From positions 1-64,000 of the forward strand of contig JAVTVY010019507.1 of the NCBI GenBank assembly GCA_036873755.1: a DNA stretch of 64,000 nt, in the 5' to 3' direction. The position numbers were made by a program, and so were the translations under genes. The stretch's first letter is position 1, and each line of letters starts with the position of its first letter. The stretch is from Hanleya hanleyi (lineage: Eukaryota > Mollusca > Polyplacophora > Lepidopleurida > Hanleyidae). This document shows, piece after piece, positions 24,061-37,000 of this stretch. The notes beneath the pieces are model-generated. The model was given only the letters and a program-made list of their open reading frames with translations. It was not told the DNA's origin and made no database searches.

Positions 24061-25390
24061 CAAAGCGATCGCTATATGCCCCCTCTAATTAGAGGGGACA
24101 AGAGGGGGCATAAAGATGGCAATAAACTTTTCCGCCTAATCAGAGAAATTGGTTGTCATTAATTGTAGGTTTCTTGATGTATCAATGATTTGTAGTTTCA
24201 ATGATTTTGCATAAATTAAAATAGTCACCAAGATTTCCGTGCAATCAGAGAAACCAGTTTTCTCATTCATCGTAAGTCTCTTGATGCAATGATGATGTAT
24301 ATCAAATTTTACATTGAGCACTTGAACGGTATCAGAGATAGAGATCATTAATAATTTTGCACAAATTAAAGATGGCTGCCTATCCTTCCCGTAATTCAGA
24401 GGAACTGATGTGGTTATTCATTGCGAGTCTCTTGATACATCGATGCTGAATACCAAGTTTCATATAGAACACTTAAATGGTATCAGAGATATACATCATT
24501 AAAAATTTTGCATAAATTAAAGATGGCCGCCAAGGCTTTCACCCAATCAGGGAAACTGGTTCATTCCTTTAAAGTTTCTTGGTGTATCGATAATCTATAC
24601 CAAGTTTCACAATGAACAGCGAAATGGTTTCCGAGATACACAAGATTCATGGTTTCGCAAAAATTAAAGATGCCCGCAAAAGTTTCCTCCCAATCGAGTC
24701 CAGATTCAATAGGGTTCTGGGTCACGAGCACATGGATATGCGGCAAGTTGTATCAATAATCTATACCAAATTTCACAATGAACAGCGAAATAGTTTCCGA
24801 GATACACAAGATTCATGGTTTAGCAAAAATTAAATATGGCCGCCAAAGTTTCCGCCCAATCGGGTCCAGATTCAATAGGGTTCTGGGTCACGAGCATATG
24901 GATGTGCACGGCAAGTTTGGTGTGCCTAGGGTAAAGTCGTTCTAAAGATATATTGGTAACGAGAAAGCTGTGACGGTTTCGCATAAATTAAAAATGACCG
25001 CCAAAGTTTTCAACCAGTCGGGTCCAGATTCAATAGGCTTGTGGTTGACCACCCAACAATCCTGCATACCAAATTCGAAGTCTCTAGAAGCAACGGTTTG
25101 GCTTCTAGACAGGTCACAATAACTGTCGACGAATTTTCCGTGACGTTGCCATGGAAACCGAAAAATTCATCACAAATTACCCAAATTCGATAGGCTTGTG
25201 GCTGACCACCCAGCAATCCTGTATACCAAATTTGAAGTCTCTAGAAGCAACGGTTTGGCTTCTAGACCGGTCAGAAGAACTGTTGACGATTGGCGACCAG
25301 ACGACCGGACGACCGGACAACCGACCGGACGTACTTGCCGACGACAAGACCCCACAGCCTAAAGAGATCAACATTGATTGTTAATTTTCT
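24061..25390. repeat. Degenerate tandem/dispersed repeats
   Basis: Units contain ttttgcataaattaaagatg followed by gccgccaa, and later units contain accaaatttgaagtctctag. They recur at about 24180, 24350, 24510, 24650, 24830, 24980 and 25180. The tract ends in a gacgaccggacgaccggac simple repeat and the phrase gacgacaagaccccacagcc, which recurs at about 55018-55035 next to another such repeat. Non-coding. Confidence 0.7.
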
Positions 25391-25474
25391 ATAGCATTTG
25401 AGATGTGAAGTAATATTAAATAATTTGAACAGCCTGGGAGAAATTATCTCCCCAACCAATTTGAATGCAAATAA

Positions 25475-25657
25475 TGTCTATTATTCCTCCAGCAAGCTAG
25501 AGCTGTCCGACAAAAGCCGAAGTGCTCTGACGACATTGCCGTAGAATCAGACACTTCGTCTTCGTCGAAAAATCAACTCTCAGCGACTAAACGGGATCCC
25601 GCGCAAGATATTGCCCAGATCCGATATCGCAGAAAAGTGGAATTGAACGCCTTATAG
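25475..25657 (+). CDS. Candidate terminal exon, unknown protein
   Basis: After a possible 3' splice site (tattcctccag, ending 25492) there is a 54-codon frame ending in TAG at 25655. The peptide is polar, with a serine cluster (SDTSSSSKNQ) and a basic end (RYRRKVEL), like a cytoplasmic tail. Codon choice looks more coding-like than the neighbouring repeats. I recognise no family, and no upstream plus-strand exon was found, so this is weak. Confidence 0.22.
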   Translation, partial: CLLFLQQARAVRQKPKCSDDIAVESDTSSSSKNQLSATKRDPAQDIAQIRYRRKVELNAL

Positions 25658-27700
25658 AAATGGTTATAGGAAGTTATCTCTACATAACCACAGGTATATA
25701 GCCAAACCACCCAAAAACAGAAGATAACATTCAATATATTCAAACCCTAGGCAGTTACAAATTAACAAAAACAATTAGAATTTGGCCAAGTATCCACTAA
25801 TGAATTCAACATAATCGACATTGCACCAACGACAACCAGATAATTTACGACAATGCTAACGGAAACAAATATGCTTTACCCTTGTTAATTCTCATACTAG
25901 CTTTGAAAATATTCACCCACAATTGTCAAATATAATGCCATATTGATTTTTTTCTTGAATTTTTCGTGAAATAGAATTATCCTCGTTATGCGCAGTGCGT
26001 ATCCGTTAGAAAAGTAAAGACCAACCTGTTTGCTTTAAATCTACAACAGGTCCAAATGAGCAAAATAGAATTTTTGAAGACACGTTGTAAGATCGTTCCA
26101 TGACTAGCTTAGTATATAAGACAACTCATGCTCAGTTTACAGTACCGACAAAGTTTCTGACTTGGGTCTTTGCTTGGACCCGCCTACGAAACCTAATTCT
26201 AGATTCTGTCTCTCGACGGACGTGGTTGCAGCGCATGTTTGGGGGATCCTTAACCCCTCATAAGGATCATTGATGCATTCCTCCCTTGATGGATTGGTGG
26301 AGACTGGGGACACAGGTAGCTCAAGAACTGGATACTGGGTCGGGTGGGAACCTACCTGGTGGTGGTGTGGAGAGGACTCAAACCTTAAACGTGGTGCATG
26401 CCCAGTGCCACCAATGCGAATGTGTTTCGTACTAATTTGTTGCAAATTGGAGATTCCTTATTCTTAAAGCTAACATTTCGTAATATTAATATGATTATCT
26501 GTATGTTTTCGCTTTGCTGTTCTGTTTTCCTGTTAACTAAAGCTATTTTGTTATATATGTCTTGCTCATCGTGTGGTTCTTCGGCACCAGTTTTATGCGA
26601 CTGAATTTATATTCGCGTTAAAATAAATTGTGTGTACCATCATGTTTGTGGCCTAAGCCTTGCTAATATAATGAATCATGTGTCGTATCAGCTTACGCCG
26701 ACAAATACTCATCCAGTCCATTTATGGGTTTCATGAGGGTAGCATTTGCCGTTAAAACGTTTTTCAGTGCTGCCTATCATGAAATGAGTCATATGACGGA
26801 AATAAAAACATGAGGCACGCTTTCTCGATTTGAAAATTTTCCAACTTTCTCGCTTTCTCGCTCTAACTAAATTCAAATAATTCAGATGTGGATTGAAAAA
26901 TTAAAACAAGTTTTACAAAATTCTGATAACCTGAATCTGAGGCGTTCAGAAAATGCATAACTATTTTTTGATGAGTTTTATTTATTGCAATTTCATTAAT
27001 TTCACTGATTACGTATCGAAAATCTTATCTCTAAAGACCGTAGAACCTCAAGACTTTGTGCTCATTTAATCCGTGCATCGTCCTGTGAACACTTCTGGAC
27101 ATGTTTACGAAAAAGGCGAATCTATATGTTATTTCTTCTTCCCAGTCATCGCCCTGTGAAAGCTTTCAATTTACCGGTGGCGCACCTATGCTATTGTGTC
27201 ATGCAGAAATCGATATTAAAGGGCGAAGAAGGACAGAAAATCGGAGTGAGAATGCCCACAGGTGAGGTAGATATCTCAGCGTCACCGGGACAACCCCTGT
27301 AGATCAGATAGAATGGGAGATCGTGAAATAATTGAGAGTAGATGGCGTTGGATATCTGAAGGTTCCATCCAGCGCCTTTGTAAACAGGTATGATTAATGA
27401 CGCGCGGTTTTGAGACATGTATATAGAACTAATGAAAATACTTAATTGTAGGACAGAACTGAGAAATTTGTTTGGAAACGTAGGGCGCATAATCGATATT
27501 TGTGGCATTTCTTGACCTTGACAAAAGTAGAGCAGCAGATCCAAGGCAATAGTTCAAATTCGCCAAATGGAATACGAATTAGCCAAAACAGTTTATTCCT
27601 GTATACCTCTTGTAAATAGCTATCTACGAAGCAAATAAATGAAAGGTTACATTTCCTAAAGTAGCGGTCATCACTGAACTGTATCTTCAAGCATTATTTT
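25658..27700. other. Stretch with no recognised gene
   Basis: No recognisable exon. If complete, the guanylate cyclase catalytic exons could lie here on the minus strand, but I could not find the expected motifs. A GC-richer block at 26140-26430 with open frames on both strands may be an old repeat. Confidence 0.4.
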
Positions 27701-27708
27701 ACAGAAGC

Positions 27709-27897
27709 AGACAACTTGGAAGCACAAACAATATTTCAAATTTCCTCAGAAGATGCATTTTTCAATCAATATGGGTTCGTCCTCGTAGCAGCAAATTACC
27801 TAAAGGGAAAACAAATGACCACAGTAAATAAGGGAATTGAGATGTTATCCCAACATAATGGGAAAAAGATAACTCCTAACCATATTCGCTGCAAATA
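27709..27897 (+). other. Uncharacterised plus-strand open frame antisense to the gene
   Basis: A frame of about 60 codons follows a possible acceptor (attattttacag) and ends at TAA just before 27898. It lies beside the donor of exon n on the opposite strand. The peptide has ordinary composition (EDAFFNQYGFVLVAANYLKG) but no family I recognise. Confidence 0.2.
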
Positions 27898-27917
27898 AGA
27901 TCTTGTCTGAGACCTAC

Positions 27918-28058
27918 CGTGGTAGCATCCGGCAGAGTAATTCTTCTGTTTTCTTCTGTTCCTCGGCTAACTGTGTCGTTCGTTCTTCGACCAGTTCTTC
28001 CAAATTATTCGCGTATTTCTCCATCATGTGGATCATCTGGTCCACAAGATTCGTCGTA
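27918..28058 (-). CDS. Guanylate cyclase exon n: dimerisation (signalling) helix
   Basis: Acceptor ttccgattacag, donor CACG|gtaggt. Phase 2 in, phase 2 out. It encodes [20 protein letters not shown], then [16 protein letters not shown] and RMLP, the coiled coil that directly precedes the cyclase domain. The acceptor and the first 15 nt belong to the last unit of an 11-copy 32-bp array. The reading frame stays open upstream through that whole array to 28678. Confidence 0.93.
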
Positions 28059-31000
28059 CTGTAATCGGAAATATTACAAGATTTGTCGTACTGTAATCGG
28101 GAATAGTGCAATATTTGTCGTACTGTAATCGGAAATAGTACAAGATTTGTTGTACTGTAATCGGAAATAGTACAAGATTTGCCGCATTGTAACCGGGAAT
28201 AGTACAACATTTGTCGTACTGTAATCGGAAATAGTACAAGATTTGTCGTACTGTAATCGATAATAGTACAAGATTTGTCGTACTGTAATCGGAAATAGTA
28301 CAAGATTTGTTGTACTGTAATCGAAAATAGTACAATATTTGTCGTACTGTAATCGGAAATAGTACAAGATATGTCGTACTGTAATCGAAAATAGTATAAA
28401 CTCAGTAGTTGCTGATTCGTACTAATGGCATTCTCTTTACATGAGATTCCCCCGAAATACTCAAAGTATGGGACGCAGGTCTCCTTGTTATTATTAACCT
28501 GTTCACCGATTTTCTCTATATCAGCAGTATTCATACAGGAACATGTTCTTATTTGGATGTTCAACGTCGGTATCCATAAGACTAGTGATCTGGTATGACC
28601 CGTCTGAACCCTATTGAACTTCACCAGATGGGGTTCAGCCTTTGGACATTGCAGTTCACATTCGTTTGAGAACACCAACTGTACTTTACATTAGAAAAAC
28701 CTCTAGTATTCTTAGCTGGAACTCTGTCGTTTAATATGTTGTGGCAGGTAGCCCGACAATTTATACCAGGTTATAAACTCTGAGAAAGACTTATTGAAGC
28801 GAGTGTCCATGAAAGCGTATGAATCTGATTGCAGATTGTCATCCTATGCATGTGTCAGCAATACATGCTCGTTTATTTATTCTGATCTGGAGACAATTTC
28901 CAATCGTAGTCGAGACCTACTCTATCCTGAACATCCAAGCCAGTGTTCGGTATCGTGGAATAACGCTGTCCCAAAGTCGAAATCTGTAACCGACGTGGAA
29001 CGACGTGATTGTTCATGTGATGTCACACAGAGGTTATCCAAAAAGCTATTTCTTTTCACAAATGTCCCCTCAGCTTGAGGACGATAACATCGTCAAAGTT
29101 GTTTGATTTTGCAGTATGTTCAAGTAGCAAGCGTCAGATCCGACATTTAACCCTACCTGGCCTGTTGGGGCTAACAAACTTTCTGCGCTGTCTCCGGAAC
29201 CACAAAAAAGGAAGAGCTGAAACTCCTTGATTTTATAGTTTGTCATATTGGGGTCATTTTGAGCCTATTTGCATAACCCCTGAGCAGGTTATGAAGGGTA
29301 ATTTCAGGATGGCAGTCAAGTGGGGTACCAGAAAAGTGATGTTTTCGTCATATTTTTTCAAAATTTCTGCTTTTCCAAGATGAAAAGTGGGCAAAAACTA
29401 TTTGATTTCAAATCACATTAACATTTACTAATTTATCATGCAATTTTTGCAGAGAAATTGCATAAATATAAAATTCGGAAAATCTGACGAAAAAATCGCC
29501 CCAAAAATGCCGTTTTTGAAAATGCTGTCACTGTGACGTCATCAAAGCGGCCATCTTGGATTTTTTACATTTTCTGGTAAAGCTTGACCCAAGGGTATAG
29601 TGTGGTAAGTTTCAGTCCCCTAGCTCAATGGGTAAGAAAAATAATTAGGGGGAGGGAGCGAAATGGCCCCTCCCCAGGCCTGGACAGGTCCCAAAGAGCC
29701 CAGGCCAGATAGGGTTAATATTCAGCCGTCAACCATACAAGAATGTCCTCGTCAATAATCGAAAGAACTATTTCGTATGACAGTTTGCATCAGTCCAAAC
29801 GTGTATGAAGTCATTTTTCCCGATTATTCCAGTATCGCCAATGTTAAAACACCACCTGATATCTAAACTGGGCGTGACGTCACGTATGCAATGACGTCGT
29901 TTTGCACATCCTTCGACCTCATAACATCCCTGTTGTGAGACGTTCCCACACAAGAACATGGCTCACCCCGGTATAAGATGATGTATACTACATGAGGAAA
30001 CTATCATAACTGCGGCGTTTCTGAAGGCACGACTTTGAGCTCGTCATGACCACATGAAATATATTACCATTTCCTCTACTTTGTTTACATTAGAACAGCA
30101 AACATTCTACTGTAGAATCAGACATGATAAATATAATTTGTGAGAACAAAATTCAACTGAAAGTAACTTACTGGCCGTTGTTCATTTTTCTAAGAGAATC
30201 TCGAATTGTGAGGAAGTTTGGACGGAAAGCTGGTATTTCTTCCCAGCATATACGCATGAGGTCAAGAATACTTTCGTCGGCGGCGTCCACCGGAATGTGT
30301 GGTCTGTAACGTGGATGTTCGGCGAATTTAACTCTCTCTATGATCTCTGCAAGCAAATTGTGATGTCAGTTCTGTAAAAATCACGAGCACTTTTATCGAC
30401 AATAGGTGGAAAAAATCCGAGCTATATTTTCCCATCTTCGAACTTCGAATTTGAAGTGTGAACGGAGAAGTCGGCTTGTATATGAAGATTAAATTTTCGA
30501 GCTGGCGTGCATCGTAGAGAAAGCCACAGCTTACAATAAAATATACAGCCACGGAAAACATAGCCAGGTATGCCAGGTAATCCATTGGAACTCTGGGAGT
30601 CTTATTTAATTAGTGAAATAGGGCTGGGCCCGTTTGCTGGATAAAGAATCTCTAGGTTATGTCTGCTCTGTAATACCTATGTGTCGTCTCAAAATGTTGT
30701 TGAGGAATGCCTCCCCCCCCCCACTTCCAGGCCCGTTTTTCACTGTTTAGCGACATACCATGAAATACGAGAGCTGAGGGAAAAATAACATGACACTACA
30801 TTCTAAGATACCTTCGGGTTCTGCCGAAGAGCTCCCGTACGGACCTGTCCTTGTCACAATCTCTTGGAAGACAATGGCGAATGAGTATACGTCCCCTTTC
30901 CTTGTTCCCCGAGGATTCGGAATAGGGCTTCGTAATAATTCGGGAGCTGTCCAAAGTAATTCTGCAAAATATACAGATAGGACAAGACATATTGCATCGA

Positions 31001-34000
31001 AGAAAATGAGTGCATATTTGGGTCCGAACATTACAGATCTCTATTATATACGGCGTAGGTTCCTTGATTAGAAACAGACACACTTCTGAGCTATACTCCA
31101 CGTAAACTTAATGCGCAATCTTTCGATTTCACATTTTGATAAATGCTCCGAAATGAAAGTCGAAAGCTTGCGCATTAATATGTTTACCTGGAGTATTGCC
31201 CAGAAGTTTGTCTATTTCTATAATTACAAATCTCGTTCTGCTCTCACTGGACAGGTTCCATTTCTGGATTATGGATACCCCAGTTTTTAACACTCTCGCA
31301 GTCGTGTCCTTTCCCGTTACAATTTTCATGCACTCATATATTCCAGGAAATGTATTATCAGAGCAGTTAAATCTCGAAATTTTCGGAATCGAATAAAACC
31401 GCCGTCCAGCAAGCAATGCACTATGGGGGACCCCTGAACACTAAATATGCAGATTCGAGACAAATTTATATTCTATACGGCTGTATTTGAGAGATCTATA
31501 TAGTCCTAACTAATTTTGATATTTTGATATTTTGTAGGAAAACTCGCTTGAGTTATCTTGAGTACAGTAAATATTCTACAACTACTTCACGAAAGTTTGA
31601 TGAATGTGGTCATCGGATTCGGTTGATTGTGTATGTTGAAAAAACCCCAAAACAATAGCCTTTGTTGATGTGAAAGTATGTTTCAGTTACGACAACCGCT
31701 TTCTATATGACTGCTTTGGAGGTCCGATATTTTATCAAATGCTGAAATACAAAAACGGCAGATGAAAACATTGTCTATGTTAATAAATAAATTGCAGTTG
31801 TATTAAACCTAACAAGGTGATGGGGAAAGATGTGAGTTTCCTGACTAGAGGTCATATGTACTGATTGCATATTTCTAAAAACAATACAAGAACCAAAAAC
31901 GATCACAGTAAAGATTTTTAACGCTTTTATTGTAAATGTTCATGTGGACATCTTGACTGACATGACCACACGGCCCCTAACATGACCACACGGCCCCTAA
32001 CATGACCACACGGCCCCTAACATGACCACACGGCCCCTAACACCTGTTTGAGCGGTATTAGATACAAATATTCAAATATACTCACTGTATAACTCTGCAT
32101 GTTTCCCGTTATTTGTAGGTTTTTCGCCTTCTCTGAAACAGGGCATGGCGAAATCCCCAATACGACAGGTCCAGTGACTGTCTATAAACACGTTAGAGGA
32201 CTTCAGTCTGCCGTGACACTCAACCGGTGAGTCATGGATAAATACCATCCCCTAACAAAATAGAATTTATTGTGAACACACAGACATTCAAAGGATTTAA
32301 CCTCCTGAGAGAGAATGTACTATGTAAATGCTTCACTCATAAGGTATCCCTAAATTATATCGACCAGTGGGACTGTCCGTGAACAAATTCCATCCTTTTT
32401 GGTATTTTGGTTCTTAGATTGAACATGCGGGTATAAACGCAACATATGGCGATGCAAAAAAATACATGCGGGCGTACTGACAAGAAATCATATGACCCCA
32501 CAGGCCAATATTCTGGGTGCATATCTAAAAACACCACAAGAACCAAAAATGATCCCTGTGATGATATTATCTCAGCCACACTGTTATTGTGTCTGTTCAT
32601 GTGGACATCCTGAATGATATACCAACACGGCTCCAGCACTGGCATGAGTGGTATTAGATACAAATTTCCTGAAGCAACGATATAATAGCCCTATTAAATC
32701 ATCTGATGCAAAGTAATATGTGACCGTTAGATAGAAGGAACGGCCCAAACGGGGAAAATGTCAGAACAATGCAAGTTCTTATTCAAGTTTGTGAGGTCCG
32801 GCGCCGACCAAGCGCTTCATTTTTCAAGATGTTAGCCACACTCGCAAACTACAATCGCAATGATTTGTGAAGAGGGCGAGCCATCAGTAGAATCTTCCCG
32901 TATACAGATAGCAATTAAACGCAACATATAAAGGTGATACCAGTGATACCAAAACAGGAAGGACACCCATACAACAATTTGATCACCTTGGCTATATCTG
33001 AGGCGAATGACATCTTAAATATCCAGTCCAGTTTTATCCGTTCGTTCTCTAACACATCAGCTAAACTTCCTTTGGGGCAATAAAGGGACACCACGGAAAT
33101 CTTCTGAGGTTCCACGCACGCCCCTACTAACTGGTTAATGTTCGCATGACGCAGTGAACGTATCTGTAGATAAAAATATGAATATCGTTTGAATGTAATA
33201 TAATGGGGTTGGTTAACGAGCAACGGCAGAACATATTAATCTGGGGTTAATGAACATGAATATACACACGTTAGTTGTTTAAATATTGTTTGGACGCCAA
33301 AAGGGCTTTTTATTGAAAGTGGTTAATACGTATTCCCTAGACAAAAATAATCGAAGTTCATTCAAGTTTGAAGATTGAAAGGTTATTTCTTCGAAAGTCC
33401 GTATTGCAAAGCAGTGAAAGACCATCCTCGGGAATTCAAGATTTTATACTACATTTGGAATCAGAGTGCAAATAGTGAGAAGTAATCATATTGTTCGAAT
33501 CTCATTTGAGAAAAATTAATTCTAACGGTAACACAACGAACAACATCCGGTTCTGTATAGGTACATCTTGAAGAATACAGCAAATCCGTCTGGTAATATA
33601 TCGATACAGATGGGGATGGCCTGGTAACAATACAGAAAATCAGGGCACTATTTTTTCATTGTTGCAAGGGTAGAGCGAAATGAACATGATGAAATGCCAA
33701 TGCTGCATTAAAGGTATAACCTTACACTGTTAATTTCTCGGATAACGTCATCCGTAAGGGCCACGTATAGTTTCTGGACAGGTTTTATGGCAACCATGAG
33801 CCCGTGGTATCTGGACACTGCCGTGAAAACCTGGTTGGTCGCGGTGGAAGCATTGTCCCCGCCCTCTCTGCCCACAGACAGGATTGACTTGCCTATCGAA
33901 TCTACCGTGCTCTGAAATTATGAAAGAAAATGTTATCAAAACAGAGAGCATTAGCTCAAGAAGATGAACTGTGAAAATACCTTTTTATTCTCTTATGAAT

Positions 34001-37000
34001 GCTGTAGCCTATAGTAGTGCACCCTCCTACGGAGGACCAATTACTGAGTGATGCAGCAATAGCGGTTTCCCCATTTAGATGGCAGATGGATTGATATCGA
34101 AAACGAGGCCAGGCAACGTCATGGTTCAACTGAGACAGTCATGTGGTTGTGTATGAAGATTGGGATGGCTCATATAAATGATGATCCAATGAGAATGCTC
34201 GTCTTAATGTAAAATGGCGCTGCTCGAATGACCAATCGCGGACGGGGAGACAGCTGGAATAGTTGAGCCTCTATTATCAAGGAGCTTTCACCGCTCCTGA
34301 TATATATCAACATTGGTTGACTAAGGTGTGGATTACCATAAAATAGTATCGTGCAGTGTTTATTGTGATTGGATTGAAATTAGTTTGTAGACTGTTATAC
34401 CTTATAACTATCAAAGTATTTCCATATATGACAAAGCCATTAAAGAGCACCAAATGTACTTTCACATGTAAAGCCTATAATTTACTAAACATTTTATCCT
34501 TTAATCTGTTCCCTGTAGTATAAGTATTGTAAATATTAAATCGGTGAGCCTTGCAATAAAATCAAGACAATCCTCGAATGTAAATACACACGTTCCAATT
34601 TTACTTCAGGGGAACGGATTTATTTCAATAATGATCTCACGGCATTGTACTGTTTCTTTCTGTGAAATGCTGATAAATGACACGCTAATGAACGTATCCT
34701 CTTATCAAACTGACTTCTAAGAGTAAAAATTGTGGAAGATACATTTAAATACTTCCTCAAACTCGCCGTCTAGAAAATAAACTAATGAGACTGTCGTCAT
34801 TTCTTTGAACCGGAGCGGTGTCTGTGGACTGTTACATAATGGAATGGCCAGCTAAAAATGTCACGGACTAGTAAGGGGAGTTAGTAGTAGGGAAAATGTA
34901 CAGAAAAAAAAATTCCTTAAAAATTTATTACATCAGCGGAATATTCCTCAACATTGTTAAGAAATATTCCTTACCATGTAAGGGAATTTCTATAACACGC
35001 TACGGAATATTCCTTATTGAATTTTAAAGAATTTTCCGCTGGTGTAATAATCGCGAAATCCTTAAATTTTAAGGATTTTTTTTCAGCGCGCTCTATTTGG
35101 ATCACATCTATTGAAATTTTTGAATACCGGACCAACGTCAGATCAATGTTCACCTATCAACTGGATCTTAGTATTTACGTTACGAACGTTATTACATTCG
35201 ACATTTACAAACGTTATCAGACTCGACCAGCAAATTGATATTTGTGTCATACTCCCAGCAAAACAACACTCGTCCACATTAATTGGTACTTCGAAGAAGT
35301 CATTTTTAGATTGAGTTCACTTTTATATAGGTACTAATGAACACTGATCCTTTACATCCTGGGTTGCGCTTGATCATACAGGACGGAAGCGAGGTCAACT
35401 ATACCCGTGTTCCATAAAATCCAGAGAAATCTATAAGTCGTATATACGACTATTAAACCAAGGCATTGACATCCGGCCCAGCGTCCAGGAACATTTCATT
35501 GGTTTCTTTCATATATGTCGGTTCAAGGAGACAGTTTGTCAAGTCGGTTGCAGCGCTTCTTGCCGGAAATATTTTAATGTACAAGTCTCGGTGTGGAGAA
35601 AAGTATTGCTAATTGATTCATTTATCAGATAATTGACGAGGCACTCCGCTGATCACGTGTAGTACAGATTCAGAGCGATACGAGTTAATGGCTTTGGATT
35701 GTATAGGTTTGGGAACAGCATAATTACCATCGGCCTTAACGAACGCTAAACTATCTAATTACTCCTGTTCAAGGCTATGGAACATTATAGAAAGCACTGT
35801 GATCACTTCCGCATAACCCTGACTAACTCGGGGGCCCTCGGTGATCGAGTGGTCTAAGGCGATTCGCTGGTGGCCACAAGTCTCACACAGCTGAACCGGG
35901 CACGGTTTCGAGCATCGCTGGTGCATGTATGAAAGTTCCCCAGTTACTTTGTCGACGGGCGGTGGTTCTCTCCGGGTACTCCGGCTTCCTACACCATAAT
36001 TTAAAACTGGCTGTCACCATAAGAGTAAAATAATCTTGAGTGTGACATTAAACTAAATTTCCCTTTCCCCTCTAACTCTGGTCAATCTGCCAAGGTGAAT
36101 ATTCCGCTGAATTCAAATGTATAAACATTTCAAAACAGTGGACACACTGTGCAGTCCAAGCCTGATTAGACTGTCCGAGAAGATGCTGCACGTTTGTAAC
36201 TATACGCAGTTTGAATTCACTCTGGACGTGTTTTACGTCATGAATATGTTAAAGTGATCGTAACCCCCCAAGTAAAGTTTCCATCAAATGAAAGACCATT
36301 GCAAACAGTGTGGGAAAATATTTATTGTAATTTTTTACGATTTTATTACACAGAGTAAACTGCAAATACAGCATGGTATTCTATGGTGGTCTGTTTCAAT
36401 CATGTCTAGGTCCGGTGACGTCACACTATCTTAATACATATATTTCGAACTTTGTATGCACTTTCCAATGCTTGATTCAAGCTTAAGGTGTGTATACTTT
36501 GAGTTTCAACACAGACTCACTGTTCCAATGTGCATGTTTCACCAAAATCTGGGAGATGGTAACTCATAAGTGTCAAGTCAATTCGAATCTTGCATTTAAT
36601 TTCTCCGATTTTTGTGAAACATTCACAATGGAACAGTGAGTCTGTATTGAAACTCAAAGCATACACATCTTAAGCTCGAATCAAGCATTGGAAATTGCAT
36701 ACACAGTTTGAAATTTATGTATTAATGCAGTGTGACGTCACCGGACCTAGATTTCATGGCAACAGACCACCATAGAATACCATGCTTTATTTGCAGTTTA
36801 GTCCGTGTAATAAAATCGTAAAAAATTACAATAAATATTTTCCGACGCTGTTCGCTTGGTCTTTAATTTGATGGAAACTTTACTTGAGAGTTTACGATCA
36901 CTTTAACGTTAGATGGAATCCTTAATACGTCTTGAAATTACTGGTCTGAATGTGAGTTGCCGAGGGAGGGTTGCTTTTTAGTCGGCAGATGTGGTCAATT

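Noticed and set aside
28044..28395. CRISPR-like array (regular 32-bp repeats)
   Set aside because: Units are directly adjacent with no unique spacers, in a eukaryotic intron; it is a minisatellite.
27914..28678. 254-codon minus-strand frame as a single protein
   Set aside because: Only the last ~46 codons are exon n. The rest is translation of the 32-bp minisatellite and intron.
35830..35920. tRNA gene
   Set aside because: A and B boxes are present, but the acceptor stem does not close and a SINE body follows.
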